NCBI GenBank assembly: GCA_023413185.1
Contig: JAEZQD010000060.1
Location: 1-52,483 of the forward strand
Origin: Bacillota bacterium
GTDB taxonomy: Bacteria > Bacillota > Clostridia > Oscillospirales > Ruminococcaceae
Length of the DNA stretch: 52,483 bases
Direction of reading: 5' to 3'
Position 1 is the first letter of the stretch; every line of letters begins with the position of its first letter. Of the stretch, positions 17,905 to 26,714 are shown in pieces. The notes under the pieces are model-generated. The model had not been told where the DNA came from. It saw nothing but the letters and a program-made list of their open reading frames with translations, and did no database searches. A program made the position numbers and the translations under genes.

Positions 17905-17932
17905 ATTATACCCTTTAAATCGGCAAAGTCAA
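17905..17932 (-). promoter_or_regulatory. promoter of the arsR-type gene
   Basis: On the minus strand TTGACT (17932-17927), a 16-bp spacer and TATAAT (17910-17905) form a strong sigma-A promoter, about 45 bp upstream of the start codon. Confidence 0.65.
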
Positions 17933-18002
17933 GGTTTGTGGCAGCATTGTATAGACCAAAATCTATTTATTGTTTTCTTTCATAAAAGAGGGAGATAGAG
18001 TG

Positions 18003-18031
18003 TTGACAATCGGCACAGAATATAGTAAAAT
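18003..18031 (+). promoter_or_regulatory. promoter of the tRNA cluster
   Basis: A consensus TTGACA (18003-18008), 17-bp spacer and TAAAAT (18026-18031) lie about 32 bp upstream of the first tRNA. This is a strong stable-RNA promoter. Confidence 0.75.
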
Positions 18032-18062
18032 ATAATTCGTTGTCACGCACGACAGCACACGT

Positions 18063-18138
18063 GGGAGCATAGCTCAGCTGGGAGAGCATCTGCCTTACAA
18101 GCAGAGGGTCACAGGTTCGAGCCCTGTTGTTCCCACCA
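18063..18138 (+). tRNA. tRNA-Val (anticodon TAC)
   Basis: The 76-nt cloverleaf has acceptor GGGAGCA pairing with TGTTCCC, anticodon loop CTTACAA, T-loop TTCGAGC and encoded CCA. The anticodon is UAC. It is first of a five-tRNA cluster. Confidence 0.95.
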
Positions 18139-18141
18139 TGT

Positions 18142-18218
18142 GGCCTGGTAGTTCAGTTGGTTAGAACGCTAGCCTGTCACGCTAGAGGTCAGGGGTTCGA
18201 GTCCCCTTCAGGTCGCCA
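18142..18218 (+). tRNA. tRNA-Asp (anticodon GTC)
   Basis: The 77-nt cloverleaf has acceptor GGCCTGG pairing with TCAGGTC, anticodon loop CTGTCAC in a CTAGC/GCTAG stem, and encoded CCA. Confidence 0.95.
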
Positions 18219-18224
18219 CAAAGT

Positions 18225-18300
<76 letters not shown>

Positions 18301-18305
18301 TGTAT

Positions 18306-18381
18306 GCGGGTTTAGCTCATTTGGTAGAGCGCCACCTTGCCAAGGTGGAGGTAGCGAGTTCGAACCTCGTAACCCGCTCCA
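18306..18381 (+). tRNA. tRNA-Gly (anticodon GCC)
   Basis: The 76-nt cloverleaf has acceptor GCGGGTT pairing with AACCCGC, anticodon loop TTGCCAA in a CCACC/GGTGG stem, and encoded CCA. Confidence 0.95.
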
Positions 18382-18384
18382 TAT

Positions 18385-18459
<75 letters not shown>

Positions 18460-18460
18460 A

Positions 18461-18493
18461 AAAAACCTTCCTGCGTTTGCAGGAAGGTTTTTT
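18461..18493. terminator. bidirectional terminator, tRNA cluster and GH94 gene
   Basis: AAAAACCTTCCTGC (18461-18474) pairs with GCAGGAAGGTTTTT (18479-18492). A-rich and T-rich flanks give U-tracts on both strands, so it serves the tRNA operon and the converging phosphorylase gene. Confidence 0.9.
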
Positions 18494-18508
18494 ATGTTCA
18501 TTTGTCTT

Positions 18509-21475
18509 TTAGTTGGCTAAAACCAGTTCAACCGTATGCTCTTTGCCGTCGTTTAGAAGCGGGATAAGAGAATCGGTAAGAACAGCGCCATCCAGTTTGA
18601 CGGTGCAGCCATCCGCGCAACGAGTAAAGCCTGCGTTCTTTTGCACACTTATGGCATAGGAGGTATCACCTGTTTTCAGCGTATAGCACAGGGTAGTGTC
18701 CTGCGGGCGAAGAAGAGGATGCAGCTTCAGACCATCGGCGCGGTACTCGATGCCGAATGCCTCCATCAGAGAGAGCAGCAGCCAGGTTGAGGTGCCGCTG
18801 AGTGTCGGACCGATGTTTTCGCCTGATTCGTAATTGTTGTACTGCGTGCAGAAACGCGGATTGCCGCAGGTAATAAAGGGAGCCGACAGTGTCTTGTAGG
18901 GTAATATGACGTCGATAACCCAGTATGCGGTCTCGGTAAGGCGTCTTGCAAGAGCGCGGTCTTTGACGGTATTTGCGGCCTTAAGCATGGCGGTTGCCGC
19001 CATTGTATTGGCATGCTTAAATACTCCGCCGTTCTCTCGGTCACCCTGGAAGTACAGCGCAACCGCGATGCGGGGGGCGATGCGAGGATAATCTACACCG
19101 GTGCAAAGACGGTAGCCGTAGGGCGTGCGCAGATGCTTGTCTATGGTGTCGAGCATCGTAGCAATCTGCTCATCGGTAGCCACATTGCCAAGCACCGACC
19201 AGGTAAACGAGTTCAGGAAATAGGTTCCCTCCGCGCCCTCCTCGATGGCTAGAGTGTCGCCTTTAGCTCCAAGGTATTCAAGCCCGTTGCCGCGGTTAAA
19301 CAGTACGCGTGCAAAATAATCGCCCTTCCATGTATCCTTTTGCAGGCGATCCGCTAAATCGGCGCCCAGCACCGAATAGTATTTTGCCTCATTGGTATTA
19401 CCTTTGGCAGCAGCAAGCTTAACGGCGATATCGATGGCTACCTTAAGCAGAAAACCGTTCATAATGCTCTCAGATAGGTTGCTTTTTAACGGTTCGCCAT
19501 ACTGACCGCCCTGCTCGAGCTGTTTATCATACGCCTTTTCCTTTTCAATGCCGTTTAGGCAATCGGGGTCGACGTGCAGACAGTCGTTCCAGTCCGCCGC
19601 GTCGATGAGAGGGAAGCCGTGCTTACCAACCGAGATTTTTGCGGAGTAGGTGATAATGGCGCACAACGTTTCCCACAAGGGACGTGTTCCGCCGTCAGCA
19701 ATCTCAATCTGCTGGTCGAGGAACGCAAGGTCGCCCGTTAGGTCGATATAGCGTCCGACCGCTTGTAACAGCCAAAGGCTGTCATCCGAGTAAACACCAG
19801 GTTCTTTGCCTTTCCAATAGAAGTTATGGTTTGCGTAGCCCATGGCATACACGTTAGAAGCCCACTCACTGATTAGCTGACGTACAAAGTCGGGGCGGCC
19901 CATACCGACAAAATAGTACATCGATGCAAAGACATCCTGAATCTCTCGAAAGCCAATCTCACGGTAGCCCTTTTGCGTCTGGTCAAAGGAACGGGATACA
20001 AAGGTTTGATAAAAAACCTGAAACGGCAGGTTGTGGTTGCAATAGCTGTCAAACTCGGGTTCGTTGCTGTTAACCGAAAGGTAAGTAGCGTACTTGGAAC
20101 AGAACAATTGTACTTCAGTAAGCGAATCCAAAATGGCATTTTGTCGTGAGAAGCGGTCGAGCAATGCAGCGATCTGTGTACGGGTGGTTCTCACAACATC
20201 GTAGTCGTCCTCTACCACTTCGGATATCAGACCGGTAAAGTTATCGACGCTCACCGTCTCGCCCTTGTTGACGCAGAAGGGAACCCCCACCGCAAAAAAT
20301 CCGGGGCCTTTACGGGTATGACGATTTGGCAAAGCGCTCGCAAATTCTGGGTTTCGAAGCGAGCCGGAACCGACGAGCTCATCATATTTAAAGCAGAAGC
20401 TGTCGGGGTAAACCACTTTGCCGTTCTGGTGCAGAATGGTCGAGTGAAAACGCACGTTGCCCTTCTCCCACGGGGGGTTATAATCGTAGCTTACAGCTGC
20501 AATATTGCCATCTTCGTCGTATAAAACCTCGGATTGGCAGATTACCGTGGTGTAGATGATGTCCTGCATTAGCGCATGGGTTGCAGGTGTTCCGAACATG
20601 CCGGTATATACAATGCGGAGGTCGCGGGAGGTTACGCCCTTGTTTTTTATTTCTACAAGCTGTGCCTCGGTAGCAAGGGGCAACCCTTCATATTGGGGAA
20701 GGATAAAGATGGTGCGGCGGATTACAAGTCCACAACTGGTTTTGTACTCAATGATAGTATGGTTGTTTGAATGGATGCAGCGAGCGGATAAAACGCGGTT
20801 ATCCTCCGGTGCGCCGGAATAGAAGATGACCTTGCCGTTTTCCACCAGATAGAACTGGCGGTTGGCAGGGTTGCCGTTCTCCTCCGGTCGGTAGTCCCAA
20901 CGGGTGGCAAGAACCTGTGTATCTGCATGGGAACGAAAGCTGCCGCGCCCCAACCTGTCGACTACCGACTTGGGTGTGCTTTGCAGCGGACGCCGAAAGC
21001 CCATGCGGTTACCGATGAGCATATTGGTGTAATAGTTGGGTCCCGGCTGCGGTGATTTTAAATCGCAGATGTGCTGTCCTTTTTCGTCAAGTGTTCCGCC
21101 CCAGCTAAGAGACTGGGAGATTACAGCACACATTCTAGCCTGCGCATCCTCAGAGAGTGGCAGAAGCGAGGCACTTCCGCCTAAACCAACCAACACACAA
21201 ACCGATTGGTCGTCGCTGTTCCATCGCACCAATACGGATTGTTTGCCTGTGAACGCGCGTTCAAAAACAGCGCACAAAAGCTCATCCGCAATCAGCGCCC
21301 CAATCACCGGCGTGTAGAAGGGCAGACCATCTACGCCTGCGGCGACGTCAAAACAATCTCCGCGCGCAAATATCGCAGATGCATGATCCGATATTTCCAT
21401 TCCCAATTGCTCGCAAAGTATCGATACGGGGGAAATATGGCTGCCTCTAGCCTTGATGCTGGAAGTTATCATCAT
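18509..21475 (-). CDS. GH94-type glycoside phosphorylase (cellobiose phosphorylase-like)
   Basis: The 988-aa protein matches the architecture of glycoside phosphorylases of family GH94. It has an N-terminal beta-sandwich (about 170-440) and an alpha/alpha barrel (about 460-900) with GYREIGFREIQDV (503-515), the ADWND motif (627-631) containing the likely catalytic acid, and SGTSTWLLLSLMEAFG near the end. GH94 enzymes split beta-linked disaccharides with phosphate. It is longer than cellobiose phosphorylase (about 810 aa), with an extra N-terminal 150 residues. No sugar transporter or phosphomutase lies nearby, so the substrate is open. No signal peptide is visible. GAGGAAAC precedes the start. 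Confidence 0.78.
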   Translation of the reverse strand: MMITSSIKARGSHISPVSILCEQLGMEISDHASAIFARGDCFDVAAGVDGLPFYTPVIGALIADELLCAVFERAFTGKQSVLVRWNSDDQSVCVLVGLGGSASLLPLSEDAQARMCAVISQSLSWGGTLDEKGQHICDLKSPQPGPNYYTNMLIGNRMGFRRPLQSTPKSVVDRLGRGSFRSHADTQVLATRWDYRPEENGNPANRQFYLVENGKVIFYSGAPEDNRVLSARCIHSNNHTIIEYKTSCGLVIRRTIFILPQYEGLPLATEAQLVEIKNKGVTSRDLRIVYTGMFGTPATHALMQDIIYTTVICQSEVLYDEDGNIAAVSYDYNPPWEKGNVRFHSTILHQNGKVVYPDSFCFKYDELVGSGSLRNPEFASALPNRHTRKGPGFFAVGVPFCVNKGETVSVDNFTGLISEVVEDDYDVVRTTRTQIAALLDRFSRQNAILDSLTEVQLFCSKYATYLSVNSNEPEFDSYCNHNLPFQVFYQTFVSRSFDQTQKGYREIGFREIQDVFASMYYFVGMGRPDFVRQLISEWASNVYAMGYANHNFYWKGKEPGVYSDDSLWLLQAVGRYIDLTGDLAFLDQQIEIADGGTRPLWETLCAIITYSAKISVGKHGFPLIDAADWNDCLHVDPDCLNGIEKEKAYDKQLEQGGQYGEPLKSNLSESIMNGFLLKVAIDIAVKLAAAKGNTNEAKYYSVLGADLADRLQKDTWKGDYFARVLFNRGNGLEYLGAKGDTLAIEEGAEGTYFLNSFTWSVLGNVATDEQIATMLDTIDKHLRTPYGYRLCTGVDYPRIAPRIAVALYFQGDRENGGVFKHANTMAATAMLKAANTVKDRALARRLTETAYWVIDVILPYKTLSAPFITCGNPRFCTQYNNYESGENIGPTLSGTSTWLLLSLMEAFGIEYRADGLKLHPLLRPQDTTLCYTLKTGDTSYAISVQKNAGFTRCADGCTVKLDGAVLTDSLIPLLNDGKEHTVELVLAN

Positions 21476-21633
21476 CGTTTCCTCACTTTTGCCTATTATT
21501 TTGTTAACATCATCATAATACGGGGATATCTTTATTTTAAACCTTTTTATAGACTATGCGCAAGGGGTAAATTGCATCTCTCTATGATTCTTTGACCCTT
21601 GTAAAATAATATGATAATTATTATAAAATAATA

Positions 21634-21663
21634 TTGACAATAGTGTATGACACACAGTATAAT
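21634..21663 (+). promoter_or_regulatory. promoter of padR-type gene with a dyad in the spacer
   Basis: A consensus TTGACA (21634-21639), 18-bp spacer and TATAAT (21658-21663). Within the spacer GTGT-ATG-ACAC (21643-21653) is a perfect dyad, well placed for a repressor to block RNA polymerase. Autoregulation by the PadR product is an inference. The upstream 100 bp are strongly AT-rich and contain an imperfect inverted repeat (CAAGGG 21561-21566 with CCCTTG 21596-21601). Confidence 0.65.
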
Positions 21664-21682
21664 GCGGATGGGAGGTGATATC

Positions 21683-22039
21683 TTGGCGGACAAAGAATTA
21701 TACGAATCGTTGTTGCTGGAGCTACGCAGAGGTACGCTGGTGCTTTCGGTCTTAAGCCAGCTTTCGTCACCAAAGTATGGTTATGTGCTAGTACAACAGC
21801 TATGCGAAAAAGGGATTACCGTTGATGCGGGAACACTTTACCCGCTTCTGCGCCGTTTGGAGTCACAAGGGCTGCTGACCAGTGAGTGGGAGACAACCGG
21901 CGCGAAACCGCGCAAGTATTATTCTCGCAACGGATACGGCACCGAGCTGTATCATAAGCTTCGTGCGAGCTGGATGGAGATAAATAGCGGAATGAATCAA
22001 TTGTTTACGGAAGGGGAGAGCGACCATGTCGGCGAATGA
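21683..22039 (+). CDS. PadR-family transcriptional regulator
   Basis: The 118-aa PadR winged-helix protein has the family core SPKYGYVLVQQLCEKGITVDAGTLYPLLRRLESQGLL and a C-terminal helix. The frame has an ATG at 21647, but this lies upstream of the -10 box and cannot be in the mRNA. The proper start is TTG 21683, seven bases after GGAGG (21671-21675), giving MADKELYESLLLELRRG. It overlaps the HAAS gene by 14 bp, so the two are translationally coupled. PadR regulators commonly repress their own operon with a membrane partner. Confidence 0.88.
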   Translation: MADKELYESLLLELRRGTLVLSVLSQLSSPKYGYVLVQQLCEKGITVDAGTLYPLLRRLESQGLLTSEWETTGAKPRKYYSRNGYGTELYHKLRASWMEINSGMNQLFTEGESDHVGE

Positions 22040-23051
22040 AATGTATCTGGACGAAATCAGTAGCCGCTATATCTATGCGGTTGCAAAGCGTCTGCCTCGT
22101 TCTCAGCGGGAGGATATTAAGCGGGAGCTGCGGAGCTTAATCGACGACCTGGTGACGGAGAGATGCCGGGGCAACGAACCGACCGCAAAGGAGATTGACG
22201 AGGTGCTAATTGGGCTTGGTTCGCCCGATAAGCTTGCGGCGCAATATATCCAACATCCGCAATATCTCATCGGTCCGGAGCTGTTTGAAACATATCGCTA
22301 TATTCTGCTGCTGGTTTTGGTCTGTGTAGCCTTCGGCATGACAATCGCTCATACGATACTGGCTTTTTTGTCGCCGCAGGAAAACACACTTGCACTGCTT
22401 GGTGATTATATTTTCTCTATGTATATGGCGATTATCAATGCGTTTGCCTTTACAACCGCTGCATTTGTGATTGCTGATTATTTCAATAAAAGAAACAATA
22501 ATAAAACAAAGGAAATTTGGTATCCCAATATGCTTCCCCAGCTACCCGAAGCGGTTAAGGACATAAAACGATCAGAGCCGATTGTATCGATAGTGTTTTA
22601 TATTGCTGTAATTATTCTGCTCAATGTGGCACCGTGGCTTTTGGGTGTGATTTATTTCAATAATGGCACATTGCATATCGTACCCGTGTTTCATCTTGAA
22701 TACCTAAAAACGGCGGTTATATGGTTTAACATCTGTATTGCGTTAGGCATCTTACGCGAAACTGCTAAGCTGCTGATTGGCAGGCATACGATTCGGTTGT
22801 CAATTATCGTTGCATTACTAAACGTTGCGTCACTGGCAATTATCGTACCCGTGTTAATCTCACCGCAGATCTGGAACCACAACTTCGTCTGGGACATCAC
22901 CGTTGCAAGGGCTGGCACTGGTATTGCCGTTCTCTCAACATTTTGGAGCACGTTCACCGGTTATTTTTACTTGATACTTATCTTCGGCTTTCTAGTTGAT
23001 ATGGTTACCATGGTTGTAAATACAATAAAGACGCAAATGGTATCGCTTTAA
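22026..23051 (+). CDS. HAAS-domain membrane protein (PadR partner)
   Basis: The 341-aa protein has an N-terminal helical HAAS/DUF1700-like domain (about 1-75: YLDEISSRYIYAVAKRLPRSQREDIKRELRSLIDDL) with the typical IGLGSPDKLAAQY ending. About six membrane segments follow. Such proteins are almost always encoded next to a PadR regulator and are thought to transduce signals to it. It starts within the end of the PadR gene. The sensed signal is unknown. Its stop (TAA) overlaps an ATG of the following frame. Confidence 0.8.
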   Translation: MSANEMYLDEISSRYIYAVAKRLPRSQREDIKRELRSLIDDLVTERCRGNEPTAKEIDEVLIGLGSPDKLAAQYIQHPQYLIGPELFETYRYILLLVLVCVAFGMTIAHTILAFLSPQENTLALLGDYIFSMYMAIINAFAFTTAAFVIADYFNKRNNNKTKEIWYPNMLPQLPEAVKDIKRSEPIVSIVFYIAVIILLNVAPWLLGVIYFNNGTLHIVPVFHLEYLKTAVIWFNICIALGILRETAKLLIGRHTIRLSIIVALLNVASLAIIVPVLISPQIWNHNFVWDITVARAGTGIAVLSTFWSTFTGYFYLILIFGFLVDMVTMVVNTIKTQMVSL

Positions 23052-23101
23052 TGGCTTTACAGCAATCAGGCTGGGTTATGTATAAGCGAGAGGATATTAT
23101 A

Positions 23102-24193
23102 ATGGATTTTGTGAAACAGCAGCGCACGGTATGGCAGTCTCTGCGCGAAACCAAAAAGCCTGTCGTATTGTATGGAATGGGCGACGGAGCGGAGAAAATA
23201 TTAAAGGTCTGTGCGCAGAAAAATATAACAATCAGCGACATCTTTGCAAGTGATGAGTATGTACGGGGACATTCCTTTGCAGGCTTTCGCGTGAAACGGC
23301 TCTCGGAGATATTGGAAACATACGAGGATTTTGTTATCGTGGTATGCTTTGCGGTTCACGATGACGGAATGCTTACCCGTTTATATGATCTGGATAAGCG
23401 GTATGAGCTGTACGCGCCCGACGTTCCCGTTGCGGGTGAGGGGCTGTTTGACGACACTTACGTAAAAGAACATGAGGCGGAGTTAACAGAGGTCTATGCA
23501 CTATTGCAGGATGACAGTTCGCGTCAGGTATTACAGCAGCTAATCGACTATAAATTAACGGGGAGAATCGAGCTGTTAAAGGCTTGCACCACGCAGAAAT
23601 CACAAGCGATGCGCCAAATCATTCGACCAAACCCGAACGAGCATTACGTCGATCTTGGTGCGTACGATGGGGACACAATCCGGGAGTTACTGGGGTACAC
23701 AGACGGAGAATTCGCCCACATTACCGCACTGGAGCCGGACCCAAAAAACTTCCGTAAGCTACAGCTTAAATTAGAACAGCAATTGACGCCCTCGGACAGA
23801 ACCAGAATCTCCGCATACAATCTGCTTGCACACAAAACCCGTGATACATTGCATTTTGACTCTCGGGCGGGCAGAAACTCCTCTCTTTCGAGCAGCACCG
23901 CGAGGAGCGTCGCAAAAGAGGCGGACTCGGTGGACAATCTGCTTCGGGGGTGCGACACCCCCGTTAGCTTGATAAAGTTTGATGTGGAGGGTGCGGAGTA
24001 TGACGCGTTGCTCGGCTGCGCACAGACCATAAAAAAAGATGCGCCGCGGCTGATTGTATCCGCATACCACCGCAACGAGGACTTGTTCGCACTGCCGCGA
24101 CTTATTAAGCAGTTAAACCCTGCCTACCGCATCTACCTTAGAAAGCACCCTTACATTCCTGCGTGGGATATTAACCTGTATGTCACAACCTAA
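23102..24193 (+). CDS. FkbM-family methyltransferase with N-terminal nucleotide-binding-like region
   Basis: The 363-aa protein has an N-terminal Rossmann-like stretch (VVLYGMGDGAEKILKVC, about 19-35) and a C-terminal FkbM methyltransferase domain (from HYVDLGAYDGDTI to IKFDVEGAEYDALLG). FkbM enzymes methylate sugars or natural products using SAM. Upstream in-frame ATGs (23051, overlapping the HAAS stop; 23078) lack ribosome binding sites, whereas 23102 follows GAGAGGA. A perfect 8-bp GC hairpin lies inside the coding region (23945-23963). No sugar or polyketide gene is adjacent, so the substrate is unknown. Confidence 0.8.
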   Translation: MDFVKQQRTVWQSLRETKKPVVLYGMGDGAEKILKVCAQKNITISDIFASDEYVRGHSFAGFRVKRLSEILETYEDFVIVVCFAVHDDGMLTRLYDLDKRYELYAPDVPVAGEGLFDDTYVKEHEAELTEVYALLQDDSSRQVLQQLIDYKLTGRIELLKACTTQKSQAMRQIIRPNPNEHYVDLGAYDGDTIRELLGYTDGEFAHITALEPDPKNFRKLQLKLEQQLTPSDRTRISAYNLLAHKTRDTLHFDSRAGRNSSLSSSTARSVAKEADSVDNLLRGCDTPVSLIKFDVEGAEYDALLGCAQTIKKDAPRLIVSAYHRNEDLFALPRLIKQLNPAYRIYLRKHPYIPAWDINLYVTT

Positions 24194-24194
24194 A

Positions 24195-24235
24195 TTAAAC
24201 AGCGGCGTTTGCAGTGCGCAAACGCCGCTGTTTAA
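24195..24235. terminator. long perfect hairpin, bidirectional terminator
   Basis: TTAAACAGCGGCGTTTGC (24195-24212) is perfectly complementary to 24218-24235, an 18-bp stem with a 5-nt loop. It lies between the converging fkbM and hydrolase genes. The hydrolase stop codon (24232-24234) sits inside the stem. Confidence 0.8.
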
Positions 24236-25161
24236 TTGATACCGTTTATGAATTCATCCAGTTGCTTCCGATACAGTTCCTTGTTTTTGGCATACACATC
24301 GGGATGCGCGGCGGTTTCGTGAATGTACAGGCGGTCTTTAGGGTTGCGCTTCGCTTCATACATCCGTACCGCGCAGGAGAAAGGGATGATGCTATCGCCT
24401 TTGGAGTGGATAAACAGCGTAGGGATATCCCGTCCCGCCCCGCATGCTGTTAAAATAGGCGCTACGGTGTTTGGGTCAAACCCAATAAACAAGCGCACTA
24501 TGAGCCGAACCAAGGAATAGACGGGTCGTGCAAAAACCCCTAACCTGCGCAGCTGGTACAGAATAAATCCATCCAGACGGTCAAAAGGGCAATCGGCAAC
24601 GATGAACTCAATATCCTTACTGTACTCAGCAACGCTTAGTACGGTAGCGGCTCCCATCGAGTGCCCCATTAACCCAAACCTTGCGTCATTGCCGATCCGT
24701 TTACGTAGATAATTTAGCCATGCGGTCAAATCGGACTTTTCATAATACCCGTACGAGCAAACCCGTCCGCCGCTTAGCCCGTGTGCGCGCTGGTCAATGG
24801 CAAGTAGATTACAGCCATGCGCAGTAAACAACGGGGCATACTGTAATCCGATGATATGGCTGGCGCGAATTCCGTGAACCAAAACCACTGTTTTGGTTGA
24901 ACCTGGAAAAAGGTTTGCGAAGTAACCCGTTAGTGGCGTGCCGTCGGTACCTGTTATCTGAACGCGCTCAAGAATCTCGGCGGGGAGGATGTCGGTGTAC
25001 CGCGTGCCTTTGTCTGCGAGGATATCAAGCGAATCCTGATAGCTTTGATTCTTTGCAAAGAACAAAAGCTTTACACACATAAGTGCTGACAGCAGAAGGA
25101 ACAAACCGGTTAAAGCAGCAGCCGATAACAGAGTAATCCCCAGCAAGGTTAACCATGTCAT
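24232..25161 (-). CDS. alpha/beta hydrolase, membrane-anchored
   Basis: The 309-aa protein has one N-terminal hydrophobic helix (about 5-34) and an alpha/beta hydrolase domain. The oxyanion region is LVHGIRAS (94-101). The nucleophile is Ser168 in GHSMGAA. A likely acid lies in FIHSKGDSIIPF and a His in ETAAHPDV. It resembles the YqkD/BEM46 type of uncertain substrate, probably esterase or acyl hydrolase at the membrane. Its ATG overlaps the stop of rarA by 4 bp, so the two form a coupled pair. Confidence 0.83.
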   Translation of the reverse strand: MTWLTLLGITLLSAAALTGLFLLLSALMCVKLLFFAKNQSYQDSLDILADKGTRYTDILPAEILERVQITGTDGTPLTGYFANLFPGSTKTVVLVHGIRASHIIGLQYAPLFTAHGCNLLAIDQRAHGLSGGRVCSYGYYEKSDLTAWLNYLRKRIGNDARFGLMGHSMGAATVLSVAEYSKDIEFIVADCPFDRLDGFILYQLRRLGVFARPVYSLVRLIVRLFIGFDPNTVAPILTACGAGRDIPTLFIHSKGDSIIPFSCAVRMYEAKRNPKDRLYIHETAAHPDVYAKNKELYRKQLDEFINGIN

Positions 25162-26459
25162 TGAGTCGAACCTCCGTCAGGGTTGTTTGTGGTGTCCTCG
25201 GCGACAATCCTTTCGCGGTAAGCTTTGGCAGCCTGCTCGACCTTGTTTTTTCCAAAGGCGTAGTATTTCGCATTCTTAATGTTATCGGGTAGATACTGCT
25301 GCAGAGTGAATCCATTTTTATAGTTGTGTGCGTATTTGTAGGTGAGACCTCGCCCAAGCTTCTTTGCACCGCCGTAATGAGTATCCTTTAGATGGATAGG
25401 TACATCCCCGGTGTTCTTGGTGCGCACATCCTCACTGGCGGCATCGATGGCACAGATGGCGGTATTGGATTTTGGCGCGGTACATAAAACGATGACCGCC
25501 TGCGCGAGGGGAATGCGCGCTTCTGGTAAGCCCAGCTGATGCGCGCTGTCCACACAGGCCTTCACAATCGTAATGGCCTGGGGGTAAGCAAGCCCGATAT
25601 CCTCGCACGCGGTAACGAGCAACCGTCTGCAAGGGGAGATGATATCGCCTGCCTCTAATAGCCTTGCCAGGTAATGAAGCGCCGCGTTCTCATCCGAGCC
25701 ACGAATCGACTTTTGAAACGCGGATAAGATATCGTAATGCGAGTCGCCGTCCCGGTCATATCGGGTGGCACTTTTTCGTGTAATCTCTGTAACCGCGTCC
25801 AGCGCTACGGTTCTGGTTTCGCCCTGAAACGGTGCTGTCAGTGCCAGCAGCTCCACGGTGTTGATTGCCTTGCGCACGTCACCGCCGCAGGTTTCGGCGA
25901 TTGCCTTTGCAACACCGGCTTCCAGCTCATACTGCTCGTCACGCTGGCGGCCGACTATTTGAAATGCACGCAAAATAGCCTGTATGACATCGTCGCTCGA
26001 CACAGGCTTAAATTCCATGACGGTGCAACGGCTTAGTATAGCCCCATATACATAAAAGTACGGGTTTTCGGTGGTGGAGGCAACCAGCGTGATCCGACCG
26101 TTCTCAATGTACTCTAAAAGTGATTGCTGTTGTTTTTTATTTAGGTACTGTATCTCATCAAGGTACAGTAAGACGCCGTTTGTCCCCGCAAACGTCTCAA
26201 GCTCGGCAACGATATCCTTAATGTCAGAAACCGACGCGCTGGTACCGTTTAACTTGTGCAGTCGCTTACCTGCAGCCTGCGCGAGAATACGCGCAACAGT
26301 GGTCTTTCCAACACCCGACGGACCGTAGAAGATAAGGTTTGGTATCTGCCTTGTTTCAATAATCTTGCGCAGTACCCGACCTTCGCCTAGTAGGTGCTGT
26401 TGACCGACAACGTCGTCGATGGTATCGGGGCGAATTTGATCTGCAAGCGGTGCCGACAT
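25158..26459 (-). CDS. rarA: replication-associated recombination protein RarA/MgsA
   Basis: The 433-aa AAA+ ATPase belongs to the RarA/MgsA/WRNIP1 family acting at stalled replication forks. Walker A is GPSGVGKT (46-53), and the Walker B region is LYLDEIQYLNKKQQQ (98-112), where most relatives read DEIHRFNK. STTENPYF (sensor 1) and the C-terminal tetramerisation domain ending in YLPD follow. AGGAGGA precedes the ATG. The downstream hydrolase overlaps by 4 bp. Confidence 0.93.
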   Translation of the reverse strand: MSAPLADQIRPDTIDDVVGQQHLLGEGRVLRKIIETRQIPNLIFYGPSGVGKTTVARILAQAAGKRLHKLNGTSASVSDIKDIVAELETFAGTNGVLLYLDEIQYLNKKQQQSLLEYIENGRITLVASTTENPYFYVYGAILSRCTVMEFKPVSSDDVIQAILRAFQIVGRQRDEQYELEAGVAKAIAETCGGDVRKAINTVELLALTAPFQGETRTVALDAVTEITRKSATRYDRDGDSHYDILSAFQKSIRGSDENAALHYLARLLEAGDIISPCRRLLVTACEDIGLAYPQAITIVKACVDSAHQLGLPEARIPLAQAVIVLCTAPKSNTAICAIDAASEDVRTKNTGDVPIHLKDTHYGGAKKLGRGLTYKYAHNYKNGFTLQQYLPDNIKNAKYYAFGKNKVEQAAKAYRERIVAEDTTNNPDGGSTQ

Positions 26460-26629
26460 CTACATGTCCTCCTGTCAATCCATTTCGGTCGTTTTAAAGA
26501 CGAGAGACGTAACAACTCAATCATATCAATAATACAACCAAAATGATAGTATGGATATTTTAGCACATATGTTCGAACAAAACAACTGCCGTATAATGTG
26601 TTATCTTTTATCATCGTTTGCGGTCCTAC

Positions 26630-26658
26630 TTGCCTATAGGCCGAAACTTGGATATAAT
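26630..26658 (+). promoter_or_regulatory. promoter of the 26.7 kb membrane protein gene
   Basis: TTGCCT (26630-26635), 17-bp spacer and TATAAT (26653-26658). It sits in the 255-bp gap between the divergent rarA and this gene, in which I see no other gene. Confidence 0.6.
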
Positions 26659-26714
26659 GATACTGATACATAATACGAAAAACAGACAATTCAACTGGGA
26701 AAGGTCGCATTGGA

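Noticed and set aside
23945..23963. Perfect 8-bp GC hairpin inside the fkbM gene as a terminator or repeat element
   Set aside because: It lies in frame, encodes an ordinary stretch just before the conserved IKFDVEGAE motif, and has no T-tract. It appears once in the window.
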